From NCBI GenBank assembly GCA_004352715.1, contig SCFE01000014.1, positions 2,638,055 through 2,702,054 on the forward strand: a stretch of DNA of 64,000 nt. Direction: 5' to 3'. Below, piece after piece: positions 11,771-22,235 of this stretch. Positions within the stretch are counted from its first letter, which is position 1. The number at the start of each line of letters is the position of its first letter. The notes below the pieces were generated by a model. The model saw nothing but the letters and a program-made list of their open reading frames with translations. It did not search any database and had not been told where the DNA came from. The stretch is from Hofstenia miamia. Taxonomy: Eukaryota > Xenacoelomorpha > Acoela. A program made the position numbers and the translations under genes.

Positions 11771-12535
11771 ATGACTCTGTTTAAGTGTATCATTTTGTTG
11801 CTGCTTTACGTTGGAACGGCATATTGTCAAGAGAATTTTATTAATACCAACCACTTCCGTTTGACATTGAATAAATGTGTTAGAGAATGGCGCGTGAACT
11901 TGCAACTTGAAACCCATTATTCCAGCATAGGAAGCATTAGATCATCGTGTCCAACTTTCAATTATGATATCACTGGAAAGTTCAATAACGGAACAATTTT
12001 TGGACACACACAACAAAGTGGTTTTGTCGATATCATTCTAGGAGCTTTTCATGTGCTTGATGGTAGAGAGCAAGCACTCGCCTACATTATTTCTGCACCT
12101 GGTAAAGTTCATTTAAATGGCATGATAATTAATACGGTGTATACAATATTTTCATCATCACGTGAAATTATTATGGGTTATGGATTCATTCACCATCACT
12201 CACTTCATATAGTTGATAAAGAGGGAAAACATTTAGCTAAGGCTGAAATACGACGCGGACAGCGTTATAAAAATACAGAATGTCACTTCTCGAAATGGAA
12301 GATTGACGTTGATGCAATTCATCAATCAAGTTCTGAAATTGATTCTCGTCTCTTAACATTTCTTTCTGCTAATTATGCTTTAAAGACTGACCTCCCTATT
12401 GATGGTTGCACCATTGCTGTTGTAATTAGTGTATTGAGTGCTGCGCTAATAATGATTACGTTTGTGTTTATTATTGTAACAGCTGGACTCTCAAAAATTT
12501 ACAGCAATCGCAATAAAGCTGCTATTTACAAATGA
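11771..12535 (+). CDS. Single-exon type I membrane protein, function unknown
   Basis: A 254-residue intronless frame. Residues 1-19 form a clear signal peptide (positive Lys5, hydrophobic core IILLLLYVGTA, cleavage near YC/QE). Residues about 213-239 form one strong transmembrane helix, followed by a short basic cytosolic tail (SKIYSNRNKAAIYK). This predicts an extracellular or lumenal domain of about 190 residues with a few cysteines and one N-glycosylation sequon (NGT). I do not recognise the family for certain. The segment near residues 150-205 (LHIVDKEGKHLAKAEIRRG... then W.IDVD......DSRLLTFLSANYALK) resembles the C-terminal half of Tubby/LOR-like beta-barrel proteins, which often read 'D.G..LA.I' and then 'D..LL..LAA.YAL'. 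That is only a structural hypothesis, since such domains are normally intracellular. An AATAAA signal lies 70 bases after the stop. The ATG chosen is the only one that gives a signal peptide. Confidence 0.85.
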   Translation: MTLFKCIILLLLYVGTAYCQENFINTNHFRLTLNKCVREWRVNLQLETHYSSIGSIRSSCPTFNYDITGKFNNGTIFGHTQQSGFVDIILGAFHVLDGREQALAYIISAPGKVHLNGMIINTVYTIFSSSREIIMGYGFIHHHSLHIVDKEGKHLAKAEIRRGQRYKNTECHFSKWKIDVDAIHQSSSEIDSRLLTFLSANYALKTDLPIDGCTIAVVISVLSAALIMITFVFIIVTAGLSKIYSNRNKAAIYK

Positions 12536-12603
12536 CTTTTGTTTTAAAAACGTAATTTGGTTTAAATGATTTCATTTGCATTATACTTGTATCGTTTAGC
12601 TTT

Positions 12604-12609
12604 AATAAA
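12604..12609 (+). promoter_or_regulatory. Polyadenylation signal AATAAA
   Basis: A canonical hexamer about 68 bases downstream of the stop codon of the 254-residue membrane-protein gene, at a distance usual for a short 3' UTR. Confidence 0.6.
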
Positions 12610-13560
12610 TAAGGAGCTTTTAGTTCAAGGCTAGCTATGCAATTTTTAAAAATAGTATTATTAAATTGGATATGTTTGTGTTGGATGAAGAATTTTTGAT
12701 GTGATGTAAACCTATTGCTATGGAGATGGACATGTGAACGAGTTTAATATTTCCTTATTGGAAATTTTGTTACATTTTATACAGTGAATTTTGCGTTAAA
12801 ATTAGAATGTTGTGCAAGTATGGAGCCAAAGAAGTCTCCTCATTAAATATTTCCAGCGAGCCAAAAGCGAGTTTAAAAAATTATCAATATTCATCATTGG
12901 AAGGCGGGTCAAAGTCTAGTTAAATTTTCTTATTAAATTGAAAATTTTAAATTTACACAGTCGTATATTTGGTTTTTTCCGTTAAAAGGTTTCATCATTT
13001 AGAGCTACCCATCTTATAAATTTGCTTGACGTCGAATATATGGAAGGGTAAAACAAATTGGTACATTGTAATTACATTTCGCCTATTTATTTTCAAATCT
13101 ATTTTCAGTTAGAGAAGAAAGACGGTTTTTGTTACCCTTTGTTTTTCTTGCTTGAAGCCTTTGGCTTTATAGCTTGTCATTAAAGTTTGTAATTATTTGT
13201 CTTACGTTGTTTACTTTATAGACGTTGACGCCAGAGCGTTTTACTTACTCACCAATATTTGAATTGTAAGTGTGCTAAGTTCTACGTTAAACAATTTTAC
13301 TAGAAAAAGTTCTTTATTAATGAAATTATATTTTGTATTATCAAAAGCAATAGCTTTCAGTTTACCATAGTAACAAAATAGTTAATAATTTGCTGTCGGA
13401 TATTTAGAGTCAAAATGCAGTTATTTCGCATAATATCAAGTGCAGTGGATTTTACGAAATTGCATTTTTTAAGTTACTTGCTAAATCTTAATTTGATTGT
13501 TTACTCTTAATATCGATTAATATATTTCTAATGCATTCTATTTGTCATTCTCTGGTAAAC
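12610..13560. other. Intergenic, nothing recognised
   Basis: AT-rich sequence without open frames above about 60 codons and without visible repeats. Confidence 0.5.
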
Positions 13561-13566
13561 AATATA

Positions 13567-13919
13567 CAGTGCTGGCCAAAAGATTGGAATAACATTTCGG
13601 TGAATTTTTAAACTTGTTTTGAAAATGTTCTCAAATGGCAAACTTTGTATGCTAAATACTTATATTGATGGAATTAGCATACTATAAAAATTAATTCAAG
13701 TATAATTTAGGGTGCCCCTAAACAGGAGTAAGTGAGAAAAACTAAATATCTGATAAGCTAATTCATAAAAAATTGAATTCTGGGTAAAAAAATTATAATT
13801 CAGGAAAAATCAGAAACATATCTTGATTCATCCCAAAATTATTTTGCGATGAATGGTTGTTCTAAACCAAGTGAGATAATTAGCTTATTTTGGAATTTTT
13901 CCAAAGCGTCTCCCAACTG
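13567..13919. mobile_element. Candidate Tc1-type MITE
   Basis: The left end reads CAGTGCTGGCCAAAAGATTG, a very typical Tc1-family terminal sequence, and is preceded by TA. A possible right end at 13919 reads CAGTTGGGAGACGC in reverse complement and is followed by TA. The right terminus matches the left one poorly beyond the first four bases, so the element's extent is uncertain. The left end is the confident part. No transposase is encoded inside. Confidence 0.4.
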
Positions 13920-13921
13920 TA

Positions 13922-15755
13922 TAGATGAATTTAATTGTCACTCTATTTGCTTTATTAGTTGGATTGCCCCGCAATGCTCAGCAATTTGATGCTAATTTCC
14001 TTACTATTTCTATTAATAGAAAGCCTTATAAAATTGGGTTTCTCTTATTGCTTCATCTTGTTGCTTCCTCTAGACAGTGTATACTATTGCAATGTTTGGA
14101 AGCATGGTAAACTGCGCTATAAATGTACGAAAGAATTGAGAATATATTGTTTACATTTGCTAATGGAATTCTGTGTCAAATATGAATCGAAACTGCCATG
14201 GCTCAATCTTCATGTATATGTTATGTTTATTGTTTGAGTAAATACTGGATGAAAATATCTCTAAAGGTGTGAATATTGATAAAATATAAATTCTGTAAAT
14301 GCTTTCATATTGTGCACCATAGTAATGTTCTTCAAATTTGCCCGGTGTCAAAACGAGTACATATAAACTGTTTGTTTTCTTTAAATTTAAAGACTGACTT
14401 TCCGATATATTACTAGTTATTAATAGGTATATGATACTGGATGATTATTTTTTGCAGTTATGGGATTTGTTTTTGAAATTATATTTTCATTTCTTACAAA
14501 TTCATTATAATTGTTCAACACCGTTTTGATTGCCACAAATACCAGTTAAATTTGGTCAATATTTTGGATGTCATAAACCAGGTGTTATATTTTAACCTTC
14601 ATATATGTTGGTAATCCTATTAAATTTTATATTTGAAATTTTTTGTCTAATTTTCTAATTGAGCAACCGTAATTGTAGGAGCTAAAAATTGGTAACTACA
14701 TTACTGTTTGTCGTAATGCCATAAAAAGTATATACTACACTCTAGGCTTACAAATTCAATTCCTGCTTTTGTAAGTGTAGGCCGCGCAAACTATATTGAA
14801 AAACGGACAAGCGAAATGTATTCATTGACATCTAATAATTTCTATAGTATAAATTATTTTTTAGCACAGACCAACGTAGACTGTGTCAGATTCAATATTT
14901 CCCTTACATTTAATAAATATAGTCTAAGCTAGAATGTCCTATGTGGTTTAATCAAATTCGAAATGTAGTTAATGAGCGGTTAAAATTTGTTGTTGCTAAT
15001 GCTCAGAAATTTTCTCGTTTTGGATTGGTTTGCGTACAAATTTGAACATAGATGTGTATGTGGGCTAGGGCGGAATAAAAATCTGAAATCATGCTCTCTC
15101 GCAAAAAATTTAAACTCGTGGTTTACCGGTTTAACAAACGTGTGTTTGTTTGTTAAATTTAATGTATGAACTTGTTTTTATAATATTGGTATTGATTTTA
15201 CGGTTCCATTATTTCAATTTTTTAGGGTGAGAGAGGGATCTTTAGACAGATTTTATTTGCATTATGGAAATAAGTCACCGCAAATCCAATTTTTTAATTC
15301 GAATCCGAATATTTAAGCAAAAAATTCGTGATTCCGAATTTGAATACATCTATTGTGATTTCCGTTATAATTTCTCGTCAATGAGAAATTTTCATGTTTT
15401 GCAGAACAAGGTGACTGGTAAACTATTATTGTTAAAAACCTTCAGTGTTCCTCTACCAGAACTTCATAGATCCTTTTATGCATTGTACCAAGATTCGAAT
15501 TTTCGAATCCGCGGGTTCGAATTCCAATTCAATAGATTTTGATTTGATTTCGAATGTTACAAGCCCTAATTAGAAGTCATTTTTTAAACATTTTTCAATG
15601 TTTAAAACACCTTCATAAGAATTATCATATGTGTACTAAATATAAATACATAATTAATAAATATATCTTCATTATTGAAAATTGTGAATTTCCTTATATT
15701 CATATAAAGTAATTTTAATTTTTCTAAAACTTATTTTTAGCAAATTTAGTTTTTA
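13922..15755. other. Intergenic with TTCGAAT-rich repeat near 15,264-15,545
   Basis: Short frames at 13,925-14,237 begin with hydrophobic residues but are broken and show no family signature. From 15,264 to 15,545 the DNA is rich in ATTCGAATCCGAAT-like motifs, and related text recurs at about 47,385-47,640. This suggests a dispersed repeat. The bases TTTTTAG at 15,735-15,741, just before the DUF262 start codon, look like a splice acceptor. Confidence 0.4.
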
Positions 15756-16002
15756 ATGTCGCAGCCTTCTAATCCAACTCCGAAAATACCTCTACAACAC
15801 TTATCTTATCTTTGCCCTGGGTTACACGAGAAGGGGGCTAGGCAAGATATCTATCCTTTGAGCTTTGGTAATTTCTTTTCTCGCGGAGAGTCGGTTATTA
15901 TTCCCCTTTTTCAAAGAACCTACTGCTGGTCGGGTTCTCTTATTCCCCAGTGGTTCTCAGATGTATGGCATGGAACTCGTATTAATGGCATGCACAGTAC
16001 AG
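15756..16002 (+). CDS. DUF262 (GmrSD N-terminal-like) protein A, exon 1
   Basis: Codes for residues 1-82 plus the first base of codon 83 of a 459-residue protein; exon 2 is at 17,492-18,624. The donor is ACAG/GTTAGA, phase 1. Residues 20-30 read CPGLHEKGARQ, a segment shared with the paralogue at 25,873. Residues 49-56 (IPLFQRTY, followed by CW) are the first signature of the DUF262 family, in which an I.P.FQR.Y.W motif lies near the N terminus. The ATG is supported by alignment with the paralogue, whose N terminus is about 20 residues longer. A pyrimidine-rich acceptor-like TTTTTAG ends 14 bases upstream, so a 5' non-coding exon or a trans-spliced leader could precede it. Inference: an intracellular protein, since no signal peptide or membrane segment is seen. 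Confidence 0.85.
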
Positions 16003-16234
16003 GTTAGAAATGAAACCGGTACATTATGTTATATCTACGTTCACAGTTGTTGGCATATTTTAAACAGGACCTGCTTTAAACGTATTTAAAACACCGGTTT
16101 TTTGCAGTGTTTTTTTAAATGTTTTTTTTCAAATTTATATAGCTGGGCTTCGCCCATTCGTTTCAGGATTCATGTCAAACTTTAAAGGTTAATACTTTCA
16201 ATTCACAATGTGCTCTTACTGGATATATTTTTGG

Positions 16235-16539
16235 TCAGTGGTTCTCAACCTTTTTTGGACAGTGACCCCTTCATCCTATTTCCAATCTGGTGGGGCGGAC
16301 CCCCCCCCAACTAAATATTTTTTCCTGTCGCCAAGTTTCTCAATGATTGAAGCTATTTGGAAAGTTTTGGTATCATTTTAAAGTCTTTTTCAGTTCCAAT
16401 CAAAGATTCAATCTTCTAATAACATGTGGAATTAAATAATTTATTGAAAAAAATTGCGCACGTTCGAGGAGCTATGCAACCCCTCGCAAATTTTCATTCA
16501 ACCCTGAACGGGTCTTGACCCCCATTTTAAAAACCACTG
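16235..16539. mobile_element. hAT-like MITE inside the DUF262-A intron
   Basis: The left terminus is CAGTGGTTCTCAACCTTTTT and the right terminus in reverse complement is CAGTGGTTTTTAAAATGGG. CAGTGGTTCTCAA is a characteristic terminus of hAT-superfamily elements. Flanking octamers TTTTTGGT and TTCTAGGA agree at 5 of 8 positions, compatible with a decayed 8-bp target duplication. A C9 run at 16,302-16,310 lies inside. It has no coding capacity. Confidence 0.7.
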
Positions 16540-16794
16540 TTCTAGGACCTCTGTTTTTCTTAGTTTTATAAGAGATGTTATTTTCTGATTAATAGTATCT
16601 ATCGAACAACATTGACTTCAATGCAACCAAACTCAATCTGTTGTATATCATATAAGATTTTTCAAATTATGCAATGAAGTTAGCATGGGTGAAAAATTAA
16701 TCTATAGATGTCATTGCTTGCAATTATGCTTACTTATGGCCAATTACGCTAGCACATTTTTATAATAATTGCGTTATATATTATCGGGGTTACT

Positions 16795-17060
16795 CTACCA
16801 GTCAACGGACTGAAGAGTGGGTGGCAACAGATCAGCTCTGGCACTTCCCCTAGAAGTGTGCAGGCCGGCTTAATCATGCTTGCCCTCTGGCGACCCCTGG
16901 CACGCAGAGTGCTGATCTGTGTTGAGTCTGATCAGCAGAGGGTGAAGCCGAAGGCCGAGCTTCGTGAGAGGGTTGCGCCTCTCTACAGCTTTCACCAACC
17001 AAGGCTACTAACTGAGGTAACTCGTGAGCACCTACCGTCTGCCTGTTATAAAGATCCTAT
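16795..17060. repeat. GC-rich segment of unknown origin, possibly a SINE or other retroposed piece
   Basis: About 260 bases are strikingly GC-rich against their surroundings (for example CTCTGGCGACCCCTGGCACG and GTGAAGCCGAAGGCCGAGC). A 77-codon frame crosses it on the plus strand (16,858-17,091) but resembles no known protein. The sharp compositional edges inside an intron suggest an inserted repeat. I found no clear polymerase III A and B boxes and no terminal repeats. Confidence 0.4.
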
Positions 17061-17491
17061 ATATTATAACTTTTTTGTAACCCAATTGTAAATGTATTAT
17101 TTGACCTGTATATTTTCAGCATAAAGATAGATGTACGTGTACATACAAAAACTAATTTTTTTATAATTAACTATTCGAACAGATATTTTGGATAGAGGTT
17201 TTGAATTAGAACTACATTGAAATGTATTAATTTAATTTTTAAGAGTTTCCCTTTAATTACTCCTTTCTAGTAGCAAATATTGTCTCCTGGCCCAATTCTA
17301 GCTAATTTGATATAATATGACTATTGAAATCATCAGAGCAATCTTTGAAATGTATTGAAGTCAAACAAATAGCAACAAGCAAATATGAGTGATTTTAGTG
17401 TACTTTTGTTTTTAAATGTTTTGCATTTTCAAAATTTTTAAGATTTTTCATTCAAATTTCGCAAATGTTTTGTACTGTACCGGTTTCACAG

Positions 17492-18624
17492 GTAATATAT
17501 ACTTCAAACGTTCTGCTGTGGACAATGACCGCTTAGTGTGCATAGATGGTCAGCAGAGATTAACAACTTCATTGCTGTTTTTTTCCTCCATCAGAGACAT
17601 TGCCATTCAGCTACTTAGTCTTGATTGTGATTTGTCAGTCACGTCGAAATTAACAGAAATAATATCGAAATGTCGTAAAATATTTTTCACTAGCGTTGAA
17701 GACAAGGATTTGTGGGTAGAATCATCGAAGCACCTGTCATTAGAGGATAGATTTCCACCCGGAAAAGTATTGAATTTCTTTACGTTTTTGCCTTCCTACG
17801 TCGATAGAAAGCCATTTTTCGAAATAATTATGTTAAGGGAACTGTATTCTACAAACGAGGACTTCTTAATTTCCGAAATAACCAAGTTATCTTTACAAGC
17901 TCAGGCAAAATTTGAATTTGATTCTTTAATTTCACGACATGTTGGAATATCTGATGATAAAGAATTTTCAATTTCTAAATCATGTGATGCTTTAGAATCG
18001 CTGTTTGACTTAGCGCTTAATAAAATGAGTATGATGTACATTGAGATGATCACTCCTATCAACATGGCCCAAGTTTTCCTCTGGCTTCAAGAAAAAACTC
18101 TTTTTGGAATGGGATCCTTACTTTATAACCCTACTCCAGGAATCGATTTCAAATGTTCAGATCTCATTAGAAATCTTTTGATTTCAGAATTTATGAATCT
18201 ATCCACTGATCAGCAAGAACAGATTTATAAAAATCTTTGGCTGATGCCTTTGGAGTTTAAGTTTCCAAAACCGGAGCAAATAGATAAAATTCTATCCGAT
18301 TTCGTTAAAGTATATAGAACGGATCATGAAAGTGAGCTAGAAAAAACAGTTAAATCGTTTTTAAGACAATTTAATAGAAAAGCAGAAGGAACCGGAATTT
18401 ATTTATACGCAAAATTCTATTCCTTATATGACGATGTGAAACAGTCTATCGAGACAGCCAACATGCCACCTCCGTCCAGCATAGACAACTCGATTTTGGA
18501 TAGATTAGCTAATACCAATACTGTGAACGCGTTATTGGAGAAAATCGGAATTAAGGTCCCAGAAGATCAAGCCGGGTTGCGTATTTTAGATGCTCTTCTA
18601 AATTTTATTTCATCGCTGACATAG
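17492..18624 (+). CDS. DUF262 (GmrSD N-terminal-like) protein A, exon 2
   Basis: Completes the 459-residue protein. Residues 99-106 read CIDGQQRL, the DGQQR signature of DUF262 proteins. In GmrS, BrxU and SspE this motif belongs to the nucleotide-binding/hydrolysis centre of modification-dependent anti-phage enzymes. A later block, AQVFLWLQEKTLFG...NPTPG...CSDLIRNLL, corresponds to the family's 'iF..lN..G..L...DLI.N' region. It is strongly conserved with the paralogue (QVFLWLQEKTL, LLYNPTPG and DLI.N are shared). No DUF1524 HNH nuclease domain (the usual GmrD partner) is visible; the C-terminal 130 residues are unassigned. The stop is followed by AATAAA at 18,695. The reading frame is open and conserved, so the gene looks functional. 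Its biochemical role in an animal is unknown. Confidence 0.87.
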
Positions 18625-18694
18625 TATATGTTAAAAATATTTTTCCAATTGTCATTATTTTCCAAAAATTGTAATTTTAAATTTAATATTTTTT

Positions 18695-18700
18695 AATAAA
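18695..18700 (+). promoter_or_regulatory. Polyadenylation signal AATAAA
   Basis: Canonical hexamer 70 bases after the stop of DUF262 gene A. Confidence 0.55.
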
Positions 18701-20108
18701 TTACTGATTTCTTTTAAGGCATTCATTCAGTACGTATGTATAGAAAGTATTTGAGGTATATTATTTTTATAAACAGAGTTTTTGGTTTGAGATTCACAAT
18801 TTGTCCTGTTTGCATTTTACCTAATTGGTTTTTATATTTTCATTATAGTGTTTCATCACCATATTAGTTTAACACTAGAAACACCATTACTGTTTAAGAT
18901 TTATTTTACATAGAGCATTTCGAAGTAGCTCATTATAAAAGAGTAAAAAATTTACTTATGGAAATTCAAATTTATTTTCAATATGATTGGAGGTACATAT
19001 ATCTGCGGTTGTTGCTCAAGAAAACAAAATTTTAATTTGTGTCCATTTGTGATACATTTGATAGTTAAGGAATAGATCCATTGAGAATTTGGTTTCCAGT
19101 AAGATTGTACCCGAAATTCAATTACTTTGTATAATATATGATTTGCGTTTTAAAATAATATGTTTAAATTATGAAATTGATTTTGTGTTCCTCAAAAATC
19201 GAACCCAATATTTTTTGAGGCTGAAATTAATATTGTAACACCGATTAATTGTACAATCGAATATAATTTTAGTCAATGTATATTTTCACTGCAACAACAA
19301 GTAAATCATAGTTATATTTATAATTCAAAATCGCTATTTCTTCTTAGATTTTATATGCTTAATGTAAACAGAATTTGTTCATTTCCAATTTACATGGAAA
19401 TTTTTCTCAATACGTTTTCTTAGTTTAATATGAATTTCAAGTACTAATTTATACCGATCACGTTAAGCTTCATTGATGATTTGACAAAAATATTTCCAAA
19501 CAGTTATTTTCAGACAGAATTGACTACTTCACGTAGTGTTTAGTAAACTGAATAATTTGGTGCAGGTGTTGTCCACCATTGCGGATAGTTAAGCATGCTT
19601 CTTCTGTTGTGAAATAGTGGTTTCAATTATTTTATTCTACCAGTAGTGTCACTGTTTGTGCTTTGATTACTTTGAGTGCAAGTTATTATCGATTCTTAAC
19701 CTCAAATAGGTATGAATTTTTTTACTAAACATTTTCCTTTTGTTTATTCGTTGCTCCCACATCAACTTGTGCAGTCTGTGCTTTAATTTAATTAATTGTT
19801 TTTTAAGTTTTCAAAAGCACTTATTATTTTTTGCAATTAGATTTTTTCAGTTTGGGTTTTATTTCATTCACTGTAGATCTTTTTTTAATGCATTTAATTA
19901 ATTTTCAGCGTTATGAGTAATTTCCATATACTCTAAATTTAGTTTATTTAATTTTTATTCTTTCAGCTATTTATAATCTATAAATTTCGCAATTCAATGG
20001 TTCACATGGACACGTATATTTTTAATTTTCTAGTTAAAAATTTCTAGTTCTCTCAATGCTTTGATTTTATTACTTTCTGCTAACTATAATATACAAAACC
20101 TTCCACTA
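18701..20108. other. Intergenic, nothing recognised
   Basis: AT-rich, no coding signal, ending at the TA dinucleotide that flanks the Tc1 element. Confidence 0.5.
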
Positions 20109-20338
20109 AACTGTGTCTGAAGTTATTATGCAAATGACAAAAGTCTTATTTTTTAAAGAGTGGCAATGATTCCTTTAAACCACAATATGTCATGCATGAG
20201 TGAATGTGTTTGTGGTGACAAGTGAATAGCAATAATCTCCAATTATCCAGAATTAGATTAAAAAGATTAAAAAGTACTGTCTGAAGTTATTACGCATGTA
20301 GTATTGACTTTTGAAAAGTACATGTGGACATTGTTGCT

Positions 20339-21915
20339 TTGAATCCAAAATCGAGAATGGGGAAGAAAAAAGACATCTCACCAACTGAAAAAGAGAAAAT
20401 TGTGAAATTTTTGTCAGATGGTGAAACAACATTGACTATTTCAAAGAAACTTGGCAGGGATCATCGTACCATCAAAAAGATTGTTAATGATTTCAACAAA
20501 CAAAGGATTCGGACAAAGGGCAAAGGTTTCAAAGATGTTAACGAAAGAGACAAAAGACAGCTCAATCGAGTTCTACGGAAAAATCCTTTATTGAGCAGTA
20601 AAGCCATCTTTGACAAGGCTGGAATTGCTGGTGTGAAGAGAGACAAGAGATGTCGAATCCTAAAAACTCTTGGCAAAGTGAGAAAAGCCAGTACAAGACC
20701 ACCGCTGAACAAGAACCACATTGAGAGAAGACTGAACTGGGCCAAGGAGAATCTAAAAACCAGATTTGAAACTGTTGTTTTTACAGATGAATGCAGAGTT
20801 TCTCTAGATGGGCCAGATGGATGGTTGCTCATGAGAGCACCCCTCCAAACAGATTCAGACGGCAACAAGGTGGTGGGGGTGTCATGATATGGGCTGGAAT
20901 CGTGGACAAGAACGTCATAGGCCCCTACAAAGTTGACGATGGAGACAAACTGAACACCACGAATTACTGTCAGCTTTTGGAGGACACATTCTTCAAGTGG
21001 TACAAACCACAGAGTCATGCATTCAAGCAAAAATGCAATTTTATGCAAGACAATGCACCTTCCCATGCTTCCAAAGGAACTCTGGAGTATTTGGCTACAA
21101 AAGGCTTCTCTGGAAACAAGTTGATGAAGTGGCCTGCATTATCCCCTGACTTGAACCCTATTGAAAATCTTTGGGCAATTGTCAAGAAAGAGTTTTACAG
21201 TGGCTGGAAGCAGTATTCCAGTAAAGCTGAACATTGGGCAGCTATACAAGCCACAATGAAGGCAATTCCAGCAGAGACAATTGGCAATCTCAGACGTTCT
21301 CTGGACAAGAGACTTATGAAGCTTGTAGAAAACAAAGGGNACAGATGAATGCAGAGTTTCTCTAGATGGGCCAGATGGATGGTTGCTCATGAGAGCACCC
21401 CTCCAAACAGATTCAGACGGCAACAAGGTGGTGGGGGTGTCATGATATGGGCTGGAATCGTGGACAAGAACGTCATAGGCCCCTACAAAGTTGACGATGG
21501 AGACAAACTGAACACCACGAATTACTGTCAGCTTTTGGAGGACACATTCTTCAAGTGGTACAAACCACAGAGTCATGCATTCAAGCAAAAATGCAATTTT
21601 ATGCAAGACAATGCACCTTCCCATGCTTCCAAAGGAACTCTGGAGTATTTGGCTACAAAAGGCTTCTCTGGAAACAAGTTGATGAAGTGGCCTGCATTAT
21701 CCCCTGACTTGAACCCTATTGAAAATCTTTGGGCAATTGTCAAGAAAGAGTTTTACAGTGGCTGGAAGCAGTATTCCAGTAAAGCTGAACATTGGGCAGC
21801 TATACAAGCCACAATGAAGGCAATTCCAGCAGAGACAATTGGCAATCTCAGACGTTCTCTGGACAAGAGACTTATGAAGCTTGTAGAAAAGAAAGGGGGC
21901 TATATAAATATGTAA
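20339..21915 (+). pseudogene. Tc1 transposase (DD37E), frameshifted and partly duplicated by the assembly
   Basis: The N-terminal paired-type helix-turn-helix region begins near MGKKKDISPTEKEKIVKFL and includes TISKKLGRDHRTIKKIV. The catalytic core shows VFTDECRVSLDGPDGW (first D), MQDNAPSHAS (second D) and SPDLNPIENLW (E). There are 37 residues between the second D and the E, instead of the 34 of classic Tc1, so this is a DD37E enzyme. The N-terminal frame is open to 20,887. The GGGGVMIWAGI segment continues in another frame, so a one-base shift lies between about 20,815 and 20,870, where a CCCC run occurs. Both assembly copies share that shift. The C terminus ends KGGYINM at 21,915. The frame starting at 20,324 uses an alternative upstream codon; the methionine of MGKKKD matches the usual Tc1 start. 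Confidence 0.85.
21341..21896 (+). repeat. Gap-associated duplicate of 20,783-21,339
   Basis: Sequence after the single N repeats the preceding 557 bases almost letter for letter, beginning ACAGATGAATGCAGAG. Redundant contig ends are the simplest explanation. Confidence 0.9.
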
Positions 21916-22235
21916 ACAGCTACTTAATGTTTCATGACAAGATGTGATTGTTGTTTTGCCATTACAAGCAATATAATAAACATTTTCTGTAAAAATTTTC
22001 AATAAATGTTGTGGTTTTTCACGAAATAGTGTTATGATGCATAATAAAATCAGAAAGTACATTTCTATATTTTGGGGATTAATTTTTTAAATAAAATCTA
22101 TTTGCAACTCCTGAATTGCATTTGGTAGACACTAGTGTTGACAATAACGCATGAATGTTTGTGTTTGAAAAAATCCAGTAGTTTTGTTAAAAAACAGATA
22201 TTTGTCATTTGCATAATAACTTCAGACACAGTGTA

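Larger units (their letters stand above)
16003..17491 (+). other. Intron of DUF262 gene A (1,489 bp)
   Basis: GT at 16,003 and a TTTCACAG acceptor ending at 17,491. Joining the exons keeps the frame (phase 1), and the joined residues STGNIYFKR align with RTGKVFMKK of the paralogue, which supports both junctions. The intron contains a hAT-like MITE (16,235-16,539) and a GC-rich segment (about 16,795-17,060). Confidence 0.85.
20109..22233 (+). mobile_element. Tc1-family transposon with DD37E transposase, TIRs and TA target site
   Basis: Perfect 31-bp terminal inverted repeats begin CTGTGTCTGAAGTTATTATG at 20,111 and end in the reverse complement at 22,231. Extending outward they run to 20,109 and 22,233, with TA on both outer sides (20,107-20,108 and 22,234-22,235). 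A second partial copy of the repeat (CTGTCTGAAGTTATTACGC) lies inside the left end at about 20,279, recalling the double transposase-binding sites of IR/DR-type Tc1 elements. The middle contains an assembly duplication: 20,783-21,339 is repeated at 21,341-21,896 across a single N at 21,340. The true element is therefore about 1.57 kb, the usual Tc1 size. Confidence 0.92.

Noticed and set aside
13925-14237. Two overlapping frames with hydrophobic N termini that look like signal peptides
   Set aside because: Short, in two frames over the same DNA, no conserved motif, and no splice or polyadenylation context.
20783-21896. Tandem duplication of the transposase catalytic domain as a biological event
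   Set aside because: The copies meet at an N and are virtually identical, like several other joins in the window; contig redundancy is simpler.
20461-22062. Long minus-strand frames (201, 161 and 121 codons) across the Tc1 element
   Set aside because: Antisense shadows of the transposase, repeated because of the gap duplication.
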